Positions 22,426 through 35,737 of a stretch of DNA of 64,000 bases are shown one piece after another. The DNA lies in NCBI RefSeq assembly GCF_000699445.3, contig NC_067195.1, positions 84,640,569 through 84,704,568 on the forward strand, written 5' to 3'. Origin of the DNA: Schistosoma haematobium. Taxonomy: Eukaryota > Platyhelminthes > Trematoda > Strigeidida > Schistosomatidae. The translations under genes and the position numbers were made by a program. Within the stretch, counting starts at the first letter, position 1; every line of letters starts with the position of its first letter. The notes beneath the pieces are model-generated. The model searched no databases. It saw only the letters and a program-made list of their open reading frames with translations, and was not told the DNA's origin.

Positions 22426-22679
22426 ATATAAACTATAAAAAACAAAACATTTTATTATTCAGGTTTTCAGGTCATAGGTAACAATGAACCTTAAATTAAC
22501 TAACCAACATACATTACATTTAACTTCCACTCTTAATAGCCTTAATAAATTGTTCAATGACATTGAAATTTCCTTCAAAACATCCTTATTTCAAAGTCGC
22601 CATATGGAATACAATCATAATTTTAAAATTTTAGAAATTAATGTAAATTAAAAAAACTTAAGTAGACAGTATTGTTTTC

Positions 22680-23265
22680 ATATCAGAAGGGGTTTTGTGA
22701 ATATCATAGTGATTTTAATAAATAACATCATGAGTCAACTGAAGCTAGACCACCATGAAAAACGCGGTTGAACTCCCTTAGCCACTACTTCCACCACTTC
22801 CAGGATATACCTCTTGAAGCCAGTTACTAGTGAGCATATATTGAGTAATATCAGATGAGGTTTTGTGGATATGATAGTAATTTCAATGACTAGAATCATG
22901 AGTTAGTTGAAGTTAGACTACCATGGAAAACCTAGAAGCACTGGACGGGCGTTTCGTGCGCAACCATGATCCCACCTCGCGAGATTCGAACTCAGGACCT
23001 ATCTGTCTCGCACGTGAGCGCTTAATCACTAGACCATTGAGCTGGCATCCAACAGTGTTAATATCTAATTTCAACAAATCCATGAAATTGAGCGACATAT
23101 CTACCATTGTCTTCAGTGAATTACTATCTCACAACAGACCCGGTTGAATTGAAATGTCCCATAATAGGATGAAATGACCATCCAGTTCTTCTAGGTTTTC
23201 CATGATAATCTACTTTCAATTAACTTATGATCTTAATTATTAAAATTATTGTTTATATTTAGGTA
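22680..23265 (-). mobile_element. Nested hammerhead SINE copies
   Basis: Three pieces are joined. One terminus and arm lie at 22680-22770. A minus-strand long form at 22845-23145 carries a tRNA-like head (GGTCTAGTGATTAAGCGC and B box GAGTTCGAATCTCGC). A plus-strand right arm lies at 23150-23260. The hammerhead of the long form lacks stem II. The join at 22770 passes directly into body sequence, so one copy probably inserted into, or recombined with, another. Confidence 0.65.
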
Positions 23266-23548
23266 TTTAACAGTCCTTAATATACAATAATAATTATATA
23301 CATTTAATATAATTAGTTTCATGTTTTAAAAAATAATGATTGTAAATTTCGTCAAATGATTTCAGTAATCATAACTAAAGAAAATTGATTTTAATAATAA
23401 ATAGAAAAATATATATATATATCTATACATAATTAAAATTTACAAACTTAATCAATATTGAAAAATTTTTGTTGCCAATCACTATGAAAGTTTTAATGTA
23501 AAAGAAAAAAGAAAATTTTCAACAACAAAAAAACACTGATTTTTTTTC

Positions 23549-23570
23549 GTGTGTGTGTGTGTGTGTGTGT
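23549..23570. repeat. (GT)n microsatellite
   Basis: Eleven GT units follow a T run. Confidence 0.9.
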
Positions 23571-23840
23571 ATAGTTAACTTAAAATTACTTTGATTAGAC
23601 AATAACGAACGATTAAGTTGATCAATAATCTCTGATTTCATTCCTTTTTTATATTAAGTGTACACTTTAAATTATAAAATTTTTTGTTTTTTTTTTGTCT
23701 TATTTTCAAATAGGACGTTAAAATATTTACAAATAATAAACAAAATAATAATATCAGGAGGGGTTTTGTGGATATTATAGTAATTTCAATGGTTAAGATC
23801 ATGAGTCAGTTCGAATCTTGCGAGATCGGGTCGTGGTTGT

Positions 23841-23890
23841 GTATTGCTAAGGAGTCCCACAATAGGACAAAACGCCCGCCCAGTGCTTCT
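23841..23890 (+). ncRNA. Hammerhead motif, core mutated (upstream of dimer)
   Basis: Stem II GTCC/GGAC is intact. CTAAGGA (G5 to A) and AAA for GAA disrupt the core. Confidence 0.45.
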
Positions 23891-24249
23891 AGGTTTTCCA
23901 TGGTGGTCTAACTTCAACTAACTCATGATTCTAGTCATTGAAATTACTATCATATCCACAAAACCCCTTCTGATATTACTCAATATATGCTCACTAGTGA
24001 CTGGCTTCAAGAGGTATATCCTGGAGTTCTAGTGAGAAGTAGTGACTGGTGGAGTTCAACCTGGTCTGTTGTGAGATAGTAACTCATTGAAGAAAATGGT
24101 AGATGTGTCGCTCAATTTCGTGGATTAGTTGAAGTTAGACATTAACAGGGTTGGATGCAGGCCGGCTCAGTGGCCTAGTGGTTAAGTGCTCGTACGCGAA
24201 ACCAGTAGGTCCTGGGTTGGCGATTCACAGGTGGCGAGTTCGTGGATGC

Positions 24250-24297
24250 GCACTACTGAGGAGTCCCATAACAGGACAAAAAAGCCATCCAGTGCTT
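24250..24297 (+). ncRNA. Hammerhead motif, core mutated (downstream of dimer)
   Basis: CTGAGGA and stem II GTCC/GGAC are intact and stem I is near-perfect (GCACTA/CAGTGC). The conserved G12 of GAA is A. Confidence 0.5.
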
Positions 24298-24345
24298 CCA
24301 AGCTTTCCATGGTGATCTAACTTCAACTGACTCATGATCTTAAGT

Positions 24346-27320
24346 ATTAAAAATAATAATATACAATGAAAATATTCTTGTAAATATGGTAAAAATAAGA
24401 GATACTATATTTGAGGTTAATTTGATTAAATGAATTTAAACATTACTTATCTAGGGATAATTTAGGTTTAATATGGTATAGGATAAAAAACTAATGCATA
24501 AAGATAAATTATGTTTCGGTGAATATAATCAGGAAGATATGATTAGATCTAGTAGAGAGTATGAAATGATTAGTCAGAAGTTGAATTTATTCAGTCTGCT
24601 ATATATTTGAGAACAGATGTTACGGTTCTATTCTGTTACTTGTTAGACTTATTTAGTATAGAGTAGATCATCATGAACTATTAACCTTCACTGAAGCAGT
24701 CCATTCTATATCCAGAAATTAATCATCTATCAGCTATGGAGGTTAATATAGAATTTTCACTTATGTGACATGTTTCAAGTTGATCTATTTATGTTTGACA
24801 AAAAAACGTATTGGTGGTATTCTATTTGAATTTTAGATGTGTGGTTAATAATTTTTTTTCAGTGCATTTGGTGTTTAATGTGTTTATTTTGTAATCTTTT
24901 TTTATCAAACACAAATGATATCCCTTCGTTAAAAAGACTGGTTTCAAAAGTTTACTCGTTATCATCATTCATGTAAAGTGACGAATACAATTTATAATAC
25001 TGTTACTAACAGGTGTTGATAAGTTTTCATCTCTCCCCTTTTGATACTCCACATCTGAAAGTTAACTTTTTTCCTGATTTGTTAATTTCCCAAGTATTTC
25101 ATCGTTGGCTTCTGGTGATGACTAAATTATTTAAGCAGTTACTGATATTAGTTGTAAAATCATTTTAACTGACTGATGAAATACAGTAACTAAGAAAATT
25201 TTTGTAAAAACTAAAAAAGCTACCTGTATTTACATCTATTAATTCCCAGGGGTTTTGGGACTTTCGAAAAATCCTTAGAATTTTTAGAATAAAATATGTC
25301 AACATCTCTTTATCCAATAATTAACGCTTTATTTGGATGGTCCTAAGTAGTGAAATCGTTGAAGAGCAACATGAGGGAAAACGTTTTGATTTTCTGAGTG
25401 AGTAGGATACAATATTATTGGGAAATTCTTGCTTCGATAATGATCCTTGATCTAATGAATGGATTTACTTGATGAGGAAATAAAACTTCTCTCGGCTAAT
25501 AAAGTACACAGTCCATCTGAGGAATCTTGACATTTTCGGCAGATTTTAATAATAATTCATTAATAGATATTTAGATGGTTTTGATTTAATCGTATCATCG
25601 ATTAAGATTAATGGAAACTAGCTGAGACCATGCAGTACTATAGAGGCTTTCAGTTTCAGTTAATGACATCAAACTTTAAAATCATGAAATGAAACTCAGC
25701 ATCTTACTAGTTAGCCACTTGTACGGCATCCAACGGATTATTTTTTATAAAATCTTTGTGTTTGAGGTACAAGTTGACCAACAAATATTGCGATCACTGG
25801 GCTCGTATTCTCACTGTTTAATGGATTGATATTACATATTACTACTTTAGACAGTATATTCTGAGAAAAGTTGCTTAGGAAAAGAGGCATTAGAAAGTTT
25901 GAAAAACGAGTCTTTATTTCTATGTGAAACGATGACTCCTGCTTTTATGCGCAATGAGAATCCAACTATTATTTTGTATTAATGGATTAGTTTAGTTACC
26001 TCTCCGTTTTCCGACTTTGTGATTGAACTGTAGACATTCATTTATTGAATCGAGCCACTCATTATCGAAGTTGTATACTACATTTCGTAAAGTATGATTA
26101 TCATCTTTTTCCCTGAACTGAACCTATTCAACCAGTTTCTCAGCTACATTTCGAACATGTGACACAGATGTCCTGAGCATAATGTTCAAACTTGCTACTA
26201 AAATCTCAACGATATAAAAGATATATAAACTTTAGAGACCAATTTGATGTACTTGTAAGTAGTATAACTGTTTTGCAGAAATTTTATTACATGTGAAGTA
26301 GCCTCAACAAGTTTTAACATCAATGATAGTCATAGCATAAAACAGCTTATATGAATGAGTGCGCACTAACTCAACGAAAACTTTAGATCTTCGTCTTGAT
26401 ACTAGATGGAACGTAAAGTGATTTCAAGGGTTAAAATGAGTAATTGATCAGCATCTCTTGGTTTTTGCTGATTCTCCAGTAAATTTCAAACCACTTTATA
26501 TATGACTATAAAAAAAGGAGACAAACTTTTGCCACGACGATTGAGTTACACATTCTGTCAGATACATACAACGACTGAATAGTCATTCGCTACAAAAGTA
26601 TAGTGTCATCCTTTCTTCAATATTTGTTGTTATCTCTAAAATGCTTTTTCTTTAAATATCGCATTTAAATACATTTTGTGCACATGTAGAAGTGATAAGA
26701 ACTATTAAAGATACGGTGAACAACACTCAAGTCTTGACTTATTACTTAGATATCAACTGGATCCTAAGTACATTGTCAGTATTAGAGAACTAACTTACTA
26801 ATATGATGAGTTAATTGGAAAACAGTTAGTAGTGTTAGATTCTCATCTTGAGTTTTGCATTGAACTAAGGCTTGTGGGCAAACATAAACTTCACTGTTAT
26901 GAGCTAAAAAAAAGTACGAATCTAAATAGGATATTAGATTATTAGTAAAAGTATAAGAATTTTAAACATAGCCAGTCATCAAAAATGAAATTTTATGCTT
27001 GAAAAAATGACCTTTTGTCCTTTTAATTGAATTTAAACTAGAAGAACTCAATGTAGAATCAGTTGAGATCACAGTACAGATAAATACGTGCAAAAAGTAT
27101 TACATATGTGAAAATAATAATAGACTTTAGTCTTTGAAAGATCAAGAATAATCACTATTTCCAGTTATTTATTTCAGGATAACCGCTGAGACCTACAGTC
27201 CTGTTGAAACTCATTACAAACGAAGTTACTCTTTATAAACAAATTATAACAGTCATATTTTACAAGAGTTCAGAATTCTATTTAACAATATTGAATATCA
27301 ACACAAAATATGTTATAGGA
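24346..27320. other. About 3 kb without recognised genes or repeats
   Basis: AT-rich sequence with no open frame of note and no match to other repeats here. It could be intergenic or intron DNA. Confidence 0.4.
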
Positions 27321-27330
27321 GAGTGAACTC
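27321..27330. repeat. Target-site duplication, left
   Basis: GAGTGAACTC, identical to 30531-30540. Confidence 0.85.
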
Positions 27331-30300
27331 GAACTCCGCTACTGCCGGTCCCAAGCCCGGATAAAGGAGGAGGGTTGGGCATGGGGTTAGCGTCTCCATC
27401 CCGTAGAAAAATAACTCGCTAAAAAAACGCTAACCAGAAAAAATTATTCAAACCTTTTAAACTCTGCCCTGGGAGTCAGAAGATCTTCATTTAGAAGAAT
27501 TATGACGCCTCATGATGAAAGCCGAATCCCTTCGGAAGTTACGAGGCCGATGCCCCTTCTGACAACCAGAGCGACCATTTATTTAGGTACATGGAATGTT
27601 CGTACAATGTGGGACACCGGGAGAGCCTTCCAAATCGCTGCGGAAATGAGAAGATACAACCTAGAGGTACTTGGGATCAGTGAAACACATTGGACACAAG
27701 TTGGACAACAACGACTAACTACAGGAGAGCTCCTGTTATACTCCGGCCATGAAGAAGAAAATGCACCACATACACAAGGAGTTGCATTGATGCTGTCTAA
27801 ACAAGCGCAAAATGCGCTTATAGGATGGGAATCTCATGGAACAAGGATCATCAAAGCCTCCTTCAAAACAAAGAAAGAGGGCATTTCACTGAACGTCATC
27901 CAATGCTATGCGCCTACCAACGACTACAATGAAGACGCTAAACATCAATTCTACAATAGGCTGCAGTCAATTGTCAAGAAGTGCCCAACAAAGGATCTGA
28001 CCATTCTGATGGGAGACCTCAATGCCAAGGTTGGAATGGACAACAGCGGATATGAAGATATCATCGGATGACACAGACTGGGAGAAAGGAACGAAAATGG
28101 TGAGATATTTGCAAACCTATGTGCCTTCAATAAACTAGTCATAGGCGGCACTATATTCTCACACAAACGCATACACAAAACCACATGGACTTCACCGGAT
28201 CACACTACACAAAACCAAATCGACCATATTTGCATCAACAAAACGTTCAGGAGGACGATGGAAGACGTAAGAACCAAGAGAAGAGCTGATATAGCATCAG
28301 ATCATCACTTGCTAGTCGCTAAGATGAAATTGAAACTCAAGAAGCACTGGGCAATGGGGCGGCCAATATCACAAAAGTTCAATACGGCCTTTCTTCAGGA
28401 TACTGACAAACTCAACAAATTCAAGATATTTCTCAGCAATAAGTTCCAGGCCCTTCATGATCTTCTCAACGGAGAAGGAACTACTATGGAGAGCAACTGG
28501 AAGGGGATCGAAGGGGCAATCACTTCAACATGTCATGAGGTCCTGGACCACAAGAAGCACCATCACAAGGAATGGATCACTGTTGATACACTGGATAAGA
28601 TTTAAGAAAGGAGGAACAAGAAAGCAACAATCAATACCAGCCGAATAAGAGCACAGAAAGCCAAGGCACAAGCTGAATACACAAAAGTAAACAAGTAGTT
28701 GAAGAGGAGTGTCAGAACCGACAAACGTAAATATGTGGAAGATTTAGCAACGACGGCGGAAAAGGCTGCAAGAGAAGAAAACATGAGACAACTGTATGAC
28801 AGGACAAAGAAACTCTCTGAAAATCGCCGCAAACCAGAACGACCAGTGAAAAGTAAGGAAGGTGAGGTAATCACCAGCATTAAAGAGCAACAAAACAGGT
28901 GGGTAGAACACTTCAAAGAACTCTTGAATCGACCAGCCCCACTGAACCCACTCAACATCGAAGCAGCACCCACGGACCTCCCAATCAATGTTGGCCCATC
29001 AACAATTGAAGAAATCAGCATGGCCATCAGACAAATCAAGAGTGGAAAAGCGCCAGGACCAGACAACATTCCAGCAGATGCACTAAAAGCAGACGTAGCA
29101 GTAACTGCAAGGATACTCCACATTCTCTTCAATAAGATTTGGGATGAGGAACAAGTACCAACAGACTGGAAAGAAGGACTTCTGATCAAAATACCGAAGA
29201 AAGACGATCTCAGCAACTGTGATAACTATAGGGGCATCACTCTTCTCTCAATACCGGGAAAAGTCTTCAACAGGGTATTGTTAAACAGGATGAAGGACTG
29301 CATAGACGCTCAACTTCGTGACCAACAGGCAGGATTCCGTAAGGATAGATCGTGTACAGACCAAATCGCAACTCTACGGATCATTGTGGAACAATCAATT
29401 GAATGGAATTCATCACTCTACATCAACTTCATTGACTACGAAAAAACATTTGATAGCGTGGACAGAACAACACTATGGAAACTTCTTCGACACTACGGCG
29501 TGCCTCAGAAGATAGTCAATATCATACAGAACTCATATGATGGATTACACTGCAAAATCGTGCATGGAGGACAGTTGACAGACTCGTTCGAAGTGAAGAC
29601 CGGTGTTAGGCAAGGTTGCTTACTCTCACCCTTTCTCTTTCTCCTGGTGATCGACTGGATCATGAAGACATCAACATCTGAAGGGAAGCACAGGATACAA
29701 TGGACATCTAAGATGCAACTGAACGATCTAGACTTCGCAGATAATCTGGTCCTTCTATCCCAAACACAACAAATGCAGGAGAAGACGAACAGTGTAGCAG
29801 CAGCCTCAGCATCAGTAGGTCTCAATATACACAAAGGGAAAATAAAGATACTCCGATACAACACAGCATGCACCAATCCAGTCACAATTGACCGAGAAGA
29901 TTTGGAAGATGTAAAAACCTTTACATATGTGGGCAGCATCATTGATGAACACGGTGGATCTGATGCAGATATGAAGGCGCGGACCAGCAAAGCAAGAGCA
30001 GCGTATTTAAAACTGAGGAACATCTGGAACTCAAAGCAACTGTCAACCAACACCAAGGTCAGGATTTTCAATACAAATGTCAAGACACTTATGCTGTCTA
30101 CTGGGGCAGAAACCTGGAGAACTACGAAAGCCATCATCCGGAAGATACAAGTGTTTATTAACAATTGTCTATGCAAAACACTTCGGATCCGTTGGCCAGA
30201 CACGATCAGCAACAACCTATTGTGGGAGAGCAAACTAGATCTCAGTGGAGGAAGAGATCAGGAAGAAGCGCTGGAAGTGGATAGGACACACATTGACGAA

Positions 30301-30530
30301 AGCACCCAACTGTGTCACAACGCAAGCCCTCACATGGAATCCTGAAGGCCAAAGGAAAAGAGGAAGACCAAAGAACACATTACGCCGAGAAATGAAAATA
30401 GACATGAGAAAAATGAACAAGAATTGGATGGAACTAGAAAGGAAGGCTTAGGACAGAGTGGGTTGGAGAATGCTGGTCGGCGGCCTATGCTCCATTGGGA
30501 GTAACAGGCGTAAGTAATGTAAGTAAGTAA
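27331..30530 (+). mobile_element. Nearly full-length RTE-clade (SR2-like) retrotransposon
   Basis: The 10-bp target duplication GAGTGAACTC flanks the element at 27321-27330 and 30531-30540. It has a 5' leader of about 170 bp, an endonuclease-RT ORF and a (GTAA)n tail, 3.2 kb in total, the usual size for RTE elements. The leader contains no obvious promoter motif. The ORF is broken, but order and spacing of the domains are complete, so this is a full-length insertion that decayed afterwards. Confidence 0.9.
27502..30517 (+). pseudogene. RTE ORF2 (APE endonuclease + reverse transcriptase), inactivated
   Basis: One frame runs from an ATG at 27502 through the endonuclease (WNVRTMW, ISETHW, MGDLNAKVG, ending SDHHLLVAKM near 28300) to the RT ([31 protein letters not shown], then the catalytic box DLDFADN). 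It is interrupted by TGA at 28069, TAA at 28603 and TAG at 28696; by comparison with other copies each is a single C-to-T change. A frameshift at about 30230-30245 moves the C-terminal region ([21 protein letters not shown]) to another frame. Another TAG lies at 30449, and the natural stop is at 30515-30517. The catalytic box reads FADN in place of FADD, removing one metal-binding aspartate. It encoded the element's own mobilisation machinery and has no host role. Confidence 0.85.
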
Positions 30531-30540
30531 GAGTGAACTC
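30531..30540. repeat. Target-site duplication, right
   Basis: GAGTGAACTC directly after the GTAA tail. Confidence 0.85.
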
Positions 30541-31510
30541 AAATGCTATAGCTTTTTTAGCTTAGTAACGAACGGTGAGGTTACATCTTAAAACTTTATA
30601 TTACTGAAGTGTTATGTGTGCTCAATTCCAGAATGACTTCTAATGAATTATAGCCGTTTTTGAGAATAAATACCTAATAATGTATAGTTGTGTGGAGAAT
30701 GACACTTTGATCAACAGTGAAATATTACATTGCTCAGAGAATAACCTCTTCTTATATCGAAATTTCAATTCATTTTATAATATTTGATAAACGAATTTAT
30801 CGGATTAAAATATCATAAAACGGTAAGTGAACGATTAATTACGACATGATAAGTTTAATCGTTCTTTACCCATAGAGTATGAACACATAGTTTTAGCCAA
30901 AAATCCAGTGGTAAAAAGGGTGATTTGTATTTGTTCTTTAAACAATTGACCGTGTGCAATCTAATGTACGTCACTAAGATTCAATCCATTTATACAATGG
31001 TGAAATGCGTAAATAAGCTATACATTAAGTGATATATATATACCAAAATCTTTACTTGTTTCACAGAAGGTAGCTATTGCAATTTTTTACTATTATTTAA
31101 GGTTTAGGATTTCGACAGAAACTCTGAACTGATTGTATGTACTATCAATTGATTTGTTACAAAAGTAATACAAATCAGTGTCTAATACTAATCTATCAAC
31201 TAACAAGAACAGGTTAATGGTTTACTGTACACGGAACTAAAGTAGCTGAGTGGTGAGTTCATACTTTTGTATATATATTAGCAATATTTACAAAGATTAG
31301 CAAGCGATGCTAAGACAAACGTTCGCGGTAAAAAAAAATTGATCTATTTACAAAATCTTGTACAAAAATGAAGTTTAATACATATATGCAGATATACTAC
31401 TATTAAGTAGTAAATAATTATTATGTAGATAAAAGAATGGTTGGTTAAAATTAACAAGATAAATATCACAGGAAATGTTCATTTACAAGATAAGTAAAAG
31501 AGAAAATGAA
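30541..31510. other. 3' flank of the death-domain gene, AT-rich
   Basis: It lies downstream of the minus-strand gene ending at 31511. Its 3' UTR should be here, but no clear AATAAA on the minus strand close to the stop was identified. Confidence 0.4.
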
Positions 31511-32619
31511 TTAACTAATAAAATTTCGTTTACGTGAATAATTATTGAAAAACTTTTGTTTACATAAAATCACAAACTCATTATAACCTTCATCAATCAA
31601 TTGTTTAAATAAATTCATGTAAGTTGGTTTAATGTTCGTTTTAGGATTCGAATTAATTTCTATCCAGTTTAATAAAATAAGGTAAGACGTGTAACGTGGA
31701 TCAATTTTACTAAATTTCAAAACTTTCGACCAGTTTTGATCGAAGGAATTCAGTTCATTATAAGTAGGATGACATATTTTGAGCCAGATTTTCCAATTCG
31801 GTGCATTAGTACTATTACATAAGTGAATAATATTCCATATATCATTATCTTGAATAGATCTATCTGAAAAAAGAAATAACGAATTGGTTTCTTTGGTTTT
31901 CTGATCACATCCAGTGAAATTTGGTATATTTTTAACAGGAGATTGTATTTTTTCCAAAAATGATATGACATTCTTGTGAATTGCTTCAGTTTCTCGTTTG
32001 GTTTCTTCGATTTTTGCCTGTACAACATTTAATATATGTTCAGTTGTTTTGTCCGTTGTTGAAGATATCGAAGGATGCCATAAATTAGGTAGTAAGGCTT
32101 GATTTGATCTACGCTGTCGAAGTAAATTCTTATCAACTCGACGTTTTGTTACAATTTTAGGTTTACGAATAGATTCATACTTTTGTTGTCGGATTTCAAT
32201 ATTATTATTATTATTTGTACATTGTTTTTTATGTGGTGTAATTTGAGATATTTCTTCATCTGAATTCAGATAAGACGAGGCACGTTTAATAGGTGTACCA
32301 AATTCTACAAAATTATCAAACTCTTTTGCCAGTTTAAAAGTGGGTAGTGTAGTAATGTGATCAGGATCATTTGATTGACCAGTCGTGGGCAAGCTATTTC
32401 TTCGTCTAACATGTCTTGACCATGGTTTTTTCAAGCTTATCATTCTATCTAGACTACCATTTCTAAATATCTTTCTTTTTGATTCATTCATAATTTGTTT
32501 AGGCTGATAATGATCGTCTCCACTTGCATATTGTGTTTCAACATGATTATATTGTTCAGTAGTAGGAAAAGTTATATTCTGATTCGATTGGTTCAGATGA
32601 CAGATACCATGAGTTATTT
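31511..32619 (-). CDS. Death-domain protein, last exon (disordered C-terminal part)
   Basis: The exon runs from an acceptor (pyrimidine-rich tract then ATCGCAG, minus strand, AG at 32620-32621) to TAA at 31513-31511 and encodes about 369 residues. The first half is basic and low in hydrophobics (RKPKIVTKRRVDKNLLRQRR, an Asn run), so probably disordered and possibly a nuclear localisation signal. The last 100 residues are more structured, with Trp-rich helices (DIWNIIHL, APNWKIWLKICHP, LNWIEINSN). No family is recognised. The exon starts with two bases of a split codon, exactly the phase left by the donor at 37698, which is the main reason to join it to the death-domain exon. An ATG at 32491 could alternatively start a separate 326-residue protein. 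Confidence 0.75.
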
Positions 32620-33147
32620 CTGCGATAATAGAACAGAATTAAAGCGGGAAAACAGTTAGAATTAGAACATTATGACATTTTTTTAAAAGAGAACGGAAAT
32701 TATATATCGATGACTAGATAACAATTAGAAGCTACCTAGATTAACACAGTCAGTTATCGTAATATTACGTCGCATTAGTCTTAACACACTTCTCATGGAT
32801 TTAGGAATTGATAAGCTTAACCGAACTCCGTCTTCTTTTCTTCACAAGAATCACACCATACAGCATTATTGAATTAAACATCATTTATTAGCGGTTAGAA
32901 GTGAGTCAAAAACGCTTTTGCTCTTTCATATAGAAACATAATTCTACAGGTTAAATGAAACTAAGCACACATGTAACACTCAGTATGAATTATCAAACTC
33001 TTTAGGCTAGATATTTGTGGCATCAGGCTGGTTTTCTCTAAAATTAAGACTCCAAGCTTGAAGATATTTTTATCCCAAATTTACATAAATTAGAAACTAA
33101 CTGAAAGCTCTGACTTTTGGATAAAGAGGTAACTCGGTGTTCTTATG

Positions 33148-33262
33148 TAAGATGGTAGCAGGTGGTTTGTAGGAAACGTTTGACCTAGGTTTCGTATTAG
33201 CTAACACTCTTTGGAGGGATGTATGTACGGTCATGAGGAAGCTGATTCTCTCCGAGTTCACT
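33148..33262 (+). repeat. Decayed GGTGGTTGG-family SINE fragment
   Basis: AGGTGGTTTGTAGGAAACG and GACCTAGGTTTCG align with the outer end of the copy at 21013. The tRNA-like head is not preserved. Confidence 0.4.
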
Positions 33263-34984
33263 CATTTTAGACGTTTGAGGAGTTAGTTAGAGTATCTACA
33301 ACTCCATTTACACTTTAACAGTATCTTTATATCTCCTATTAAAACCTTAATTTTTGACACCATGCTTAAATTGTCTTCAAAGTCCTTTTTCTAAATCCAG
33401 ACAACTGAGTAGAAAGAGAAGTACAACAACTGCAAAACAAAGATCACGATGAAGTGAATATCATATAAAACCATTACTCATCATTCCAACAACTAAACAT
33501 CAACACTATGTTCCCTATGACATCGAGTCCACACTTTAACATTGCAACTTGATTCATAAAATTTGACCATTAATTAGAAACAAACAACATAATTTTGGCT
33601 ACTACTCAATTATTTCCATTGGCTATAATAATGACCGGTTGAATGATTAACTGACCTACACATCATATGGTTGGATTTGAACGGATACATTTAGAATAAT
33701 AGGTATTTTATAGAATTAATTATTCACCAACTTAAAATAACAAATAAATATTATTGTCAAGAACAAACTAGAACACATATTGTCACATAGCTGTTATGAT
33801 ATTAAAAATTTCAATGTAATCAAACTAGAACTCAATAGAAGTTTACTATAGATTTTTTCAAGATAAAACATTGTTTATGAACATTGAATCTAAATAATAA
33901 CTTTGAAGTTAACCTGCAGGTTTACTCACTTACATAGATACTGAATCAATTCATCAGAATTTGTTAAAGTAAAGATTAACATTACTGGTTAAATGAAACG
34001 TTCAAATTATGTTTATAGTCGATTATATGTTATTTTATCAGTTTAATACAAATTCAATGAGCAACTAAAAATTTAATGAAATGGAATAAAAATCAGGTCA
34101 GTGTTTTGGTAAATAAGTTGAGTTGTCAACACAACTAAGAGACATTTATGTTATGTTATGTTTGTATGTGTATATGTTATGTATATATATATGTATATAT
34201 ATAGCATGTAAGATGAGAATGAGAAACATTTAAAGATTAGACAGATGTTAACGGATTACGTAACCTAAGCACTAATAATTGATATTATTACTAAAATTAT
34301 ACGTGACAAGAACAGTAATTATGCTTGTTTACAATGATATAAAAAATTATTTTGATATGTGCAAAAAACATGAAAATTTATGACATAATTTCTTTGTACT
34401 GATTATAACAAAATAACCGCTGTCAATTAATTTATCACATTGGAACAGAAGAGTTATATTGTATAGTATTTAACGAAACTAGATTAGTACTCCATGATGA
34501 ATACATTAATCTTACGAACTCAATCAGTCAGTCGACTTTAAGATAAATGAGAGGAAATTATGTCAAATACAATTTAAATGGATTTAATGTGATCGAAGAA
34601 TCAAAAGTTAGGATCAACACAGTTAAAATATAAAAATAAAACCGTATTGTAGTTCAAAAGTTAACAATTCCAGCTGATTAGATAAGTATCATCTATATTT
34701 ATAATGATTGGATCTTAGTGGCTTAAACAACAGACTTATAACCAGTAGGTACTAATGTCGAAAACAGATTCACATATACCCTAATGAAGGTGAAAAATTG
34801 TATGATTCATACTCTGGTACATGTTATTGGATTTGTTACCAAATTGCATCACTTTTAAATTGTTATGTTCTGGTAATATACCATAGAAATTCAACTTCAG
34901 TTTGATTTCATCATCGACTGATGTCAACTGAAGGAACATTGAAATTCAGGGAGTGCCAATGAGAGGTTGTGGAGATTTTCACTG

Positions 34985-35180
34985 TAATCATATAGCGATA
35001 TAAGTTAGACCACTATCGTTTTATTATGGAACTCCTCAGCGGTGCACACCCAGGATCCTGCACTTGGGACCCGAACCCGACACCTTCGATCCCGTGCGCG
35101 AATGCTTAGCCTCTAAACAACTGAGTCGACATCCAACTGTGTGAGACAGATGTTCAGCCTTTGTTTTGAACTATTTGGTA
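34985..35180 (-). mobile_element. Hammerhead SINE with tRNA-like head, diverged
   Basis: On minus, a tRNA-like head (TTTAGAGGCTAAGC, then GGTGTCGGGTTCGGGTCC) is followed by CGCTGAGGAG and a truncated hammerhead that lacks stem III, then GGTCTAACTTATATCG. Confidence 0.6.
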
Positions 35181-35737
35181 ACGAACATCCAGGATTTAAT
35201 AAGGAATCTGAGCCAGGAACATTGTGCTTCATGACAATAATGATACGGTTGTTCGACCCAGTTGTGATCCATCTATCCACACTGTTAACTTGTTTCCCCA
35301 CTGTAAAACTACCGTGAATTGGATACCGTAAAACCGCAATTTGTGTAGAGAGTTACTCCTGATACTTCGTTCACACAAAAATGACCATTACTGACTGAAT
35401 CAAGTAAAATGAATACTGATTCCTTGTTTTATAGTTATGTGAATTGGCTGATCAATACTGGAACCCAAATTTACTTGATATCCTATATTCCCCAAGTCTT
35501 CTGGAAAACGGTTTAATGATAATCATTTAATAATAGTAACGACTATCGTCATAGAGAATAAATGATTTATTATTATCAAAAATTTTCTGCCAAAAGTTGT
35601 ACTATATACCTTATAGTATAAGTAGAATCTTTGATTAATTGAGGAGTTGAATTTCACCTTTTTACATCACATTATATATTCCTATATTTATTTTCAGTAA
35701 TATCATATTTATAATAATAAACGATAATTATTTAATA

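Larger units (their letters stand above)
23753..24345 (+). mobile_element. Dimeric hammerhead SINE (two direct hammerhead motifs)
   Basis: The left terminus ATATCAGGAGGGGTTTTG is followed by a partial unit with B box TTCGAATCTTGCG, a hammerhead motif (core at 23847) and right arm. It then runs straight into the family body (GACTGGCTTCAAGAGG), a second tRNA-like head (A box TGGCCTAGTGG at 24171) and a second hammerhead (core at 24256). The two cores lie on the same strand 409 nt apart. Both cores have GAA changed to AAA, and the first has CTAAGGA, so neither should cleave now. Confidence 0.7.

Noticed and set aside
28602..30233. Two long minus frames opposite the RTE element
   Set aside because: Antisense shadows of the RTE ORF at 28699-30345.
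31750..32028. 92-codon minus frame in the death-domain gene's last exon
   Set aside because: Overlaps the longer, phase-supported frame in another frame.
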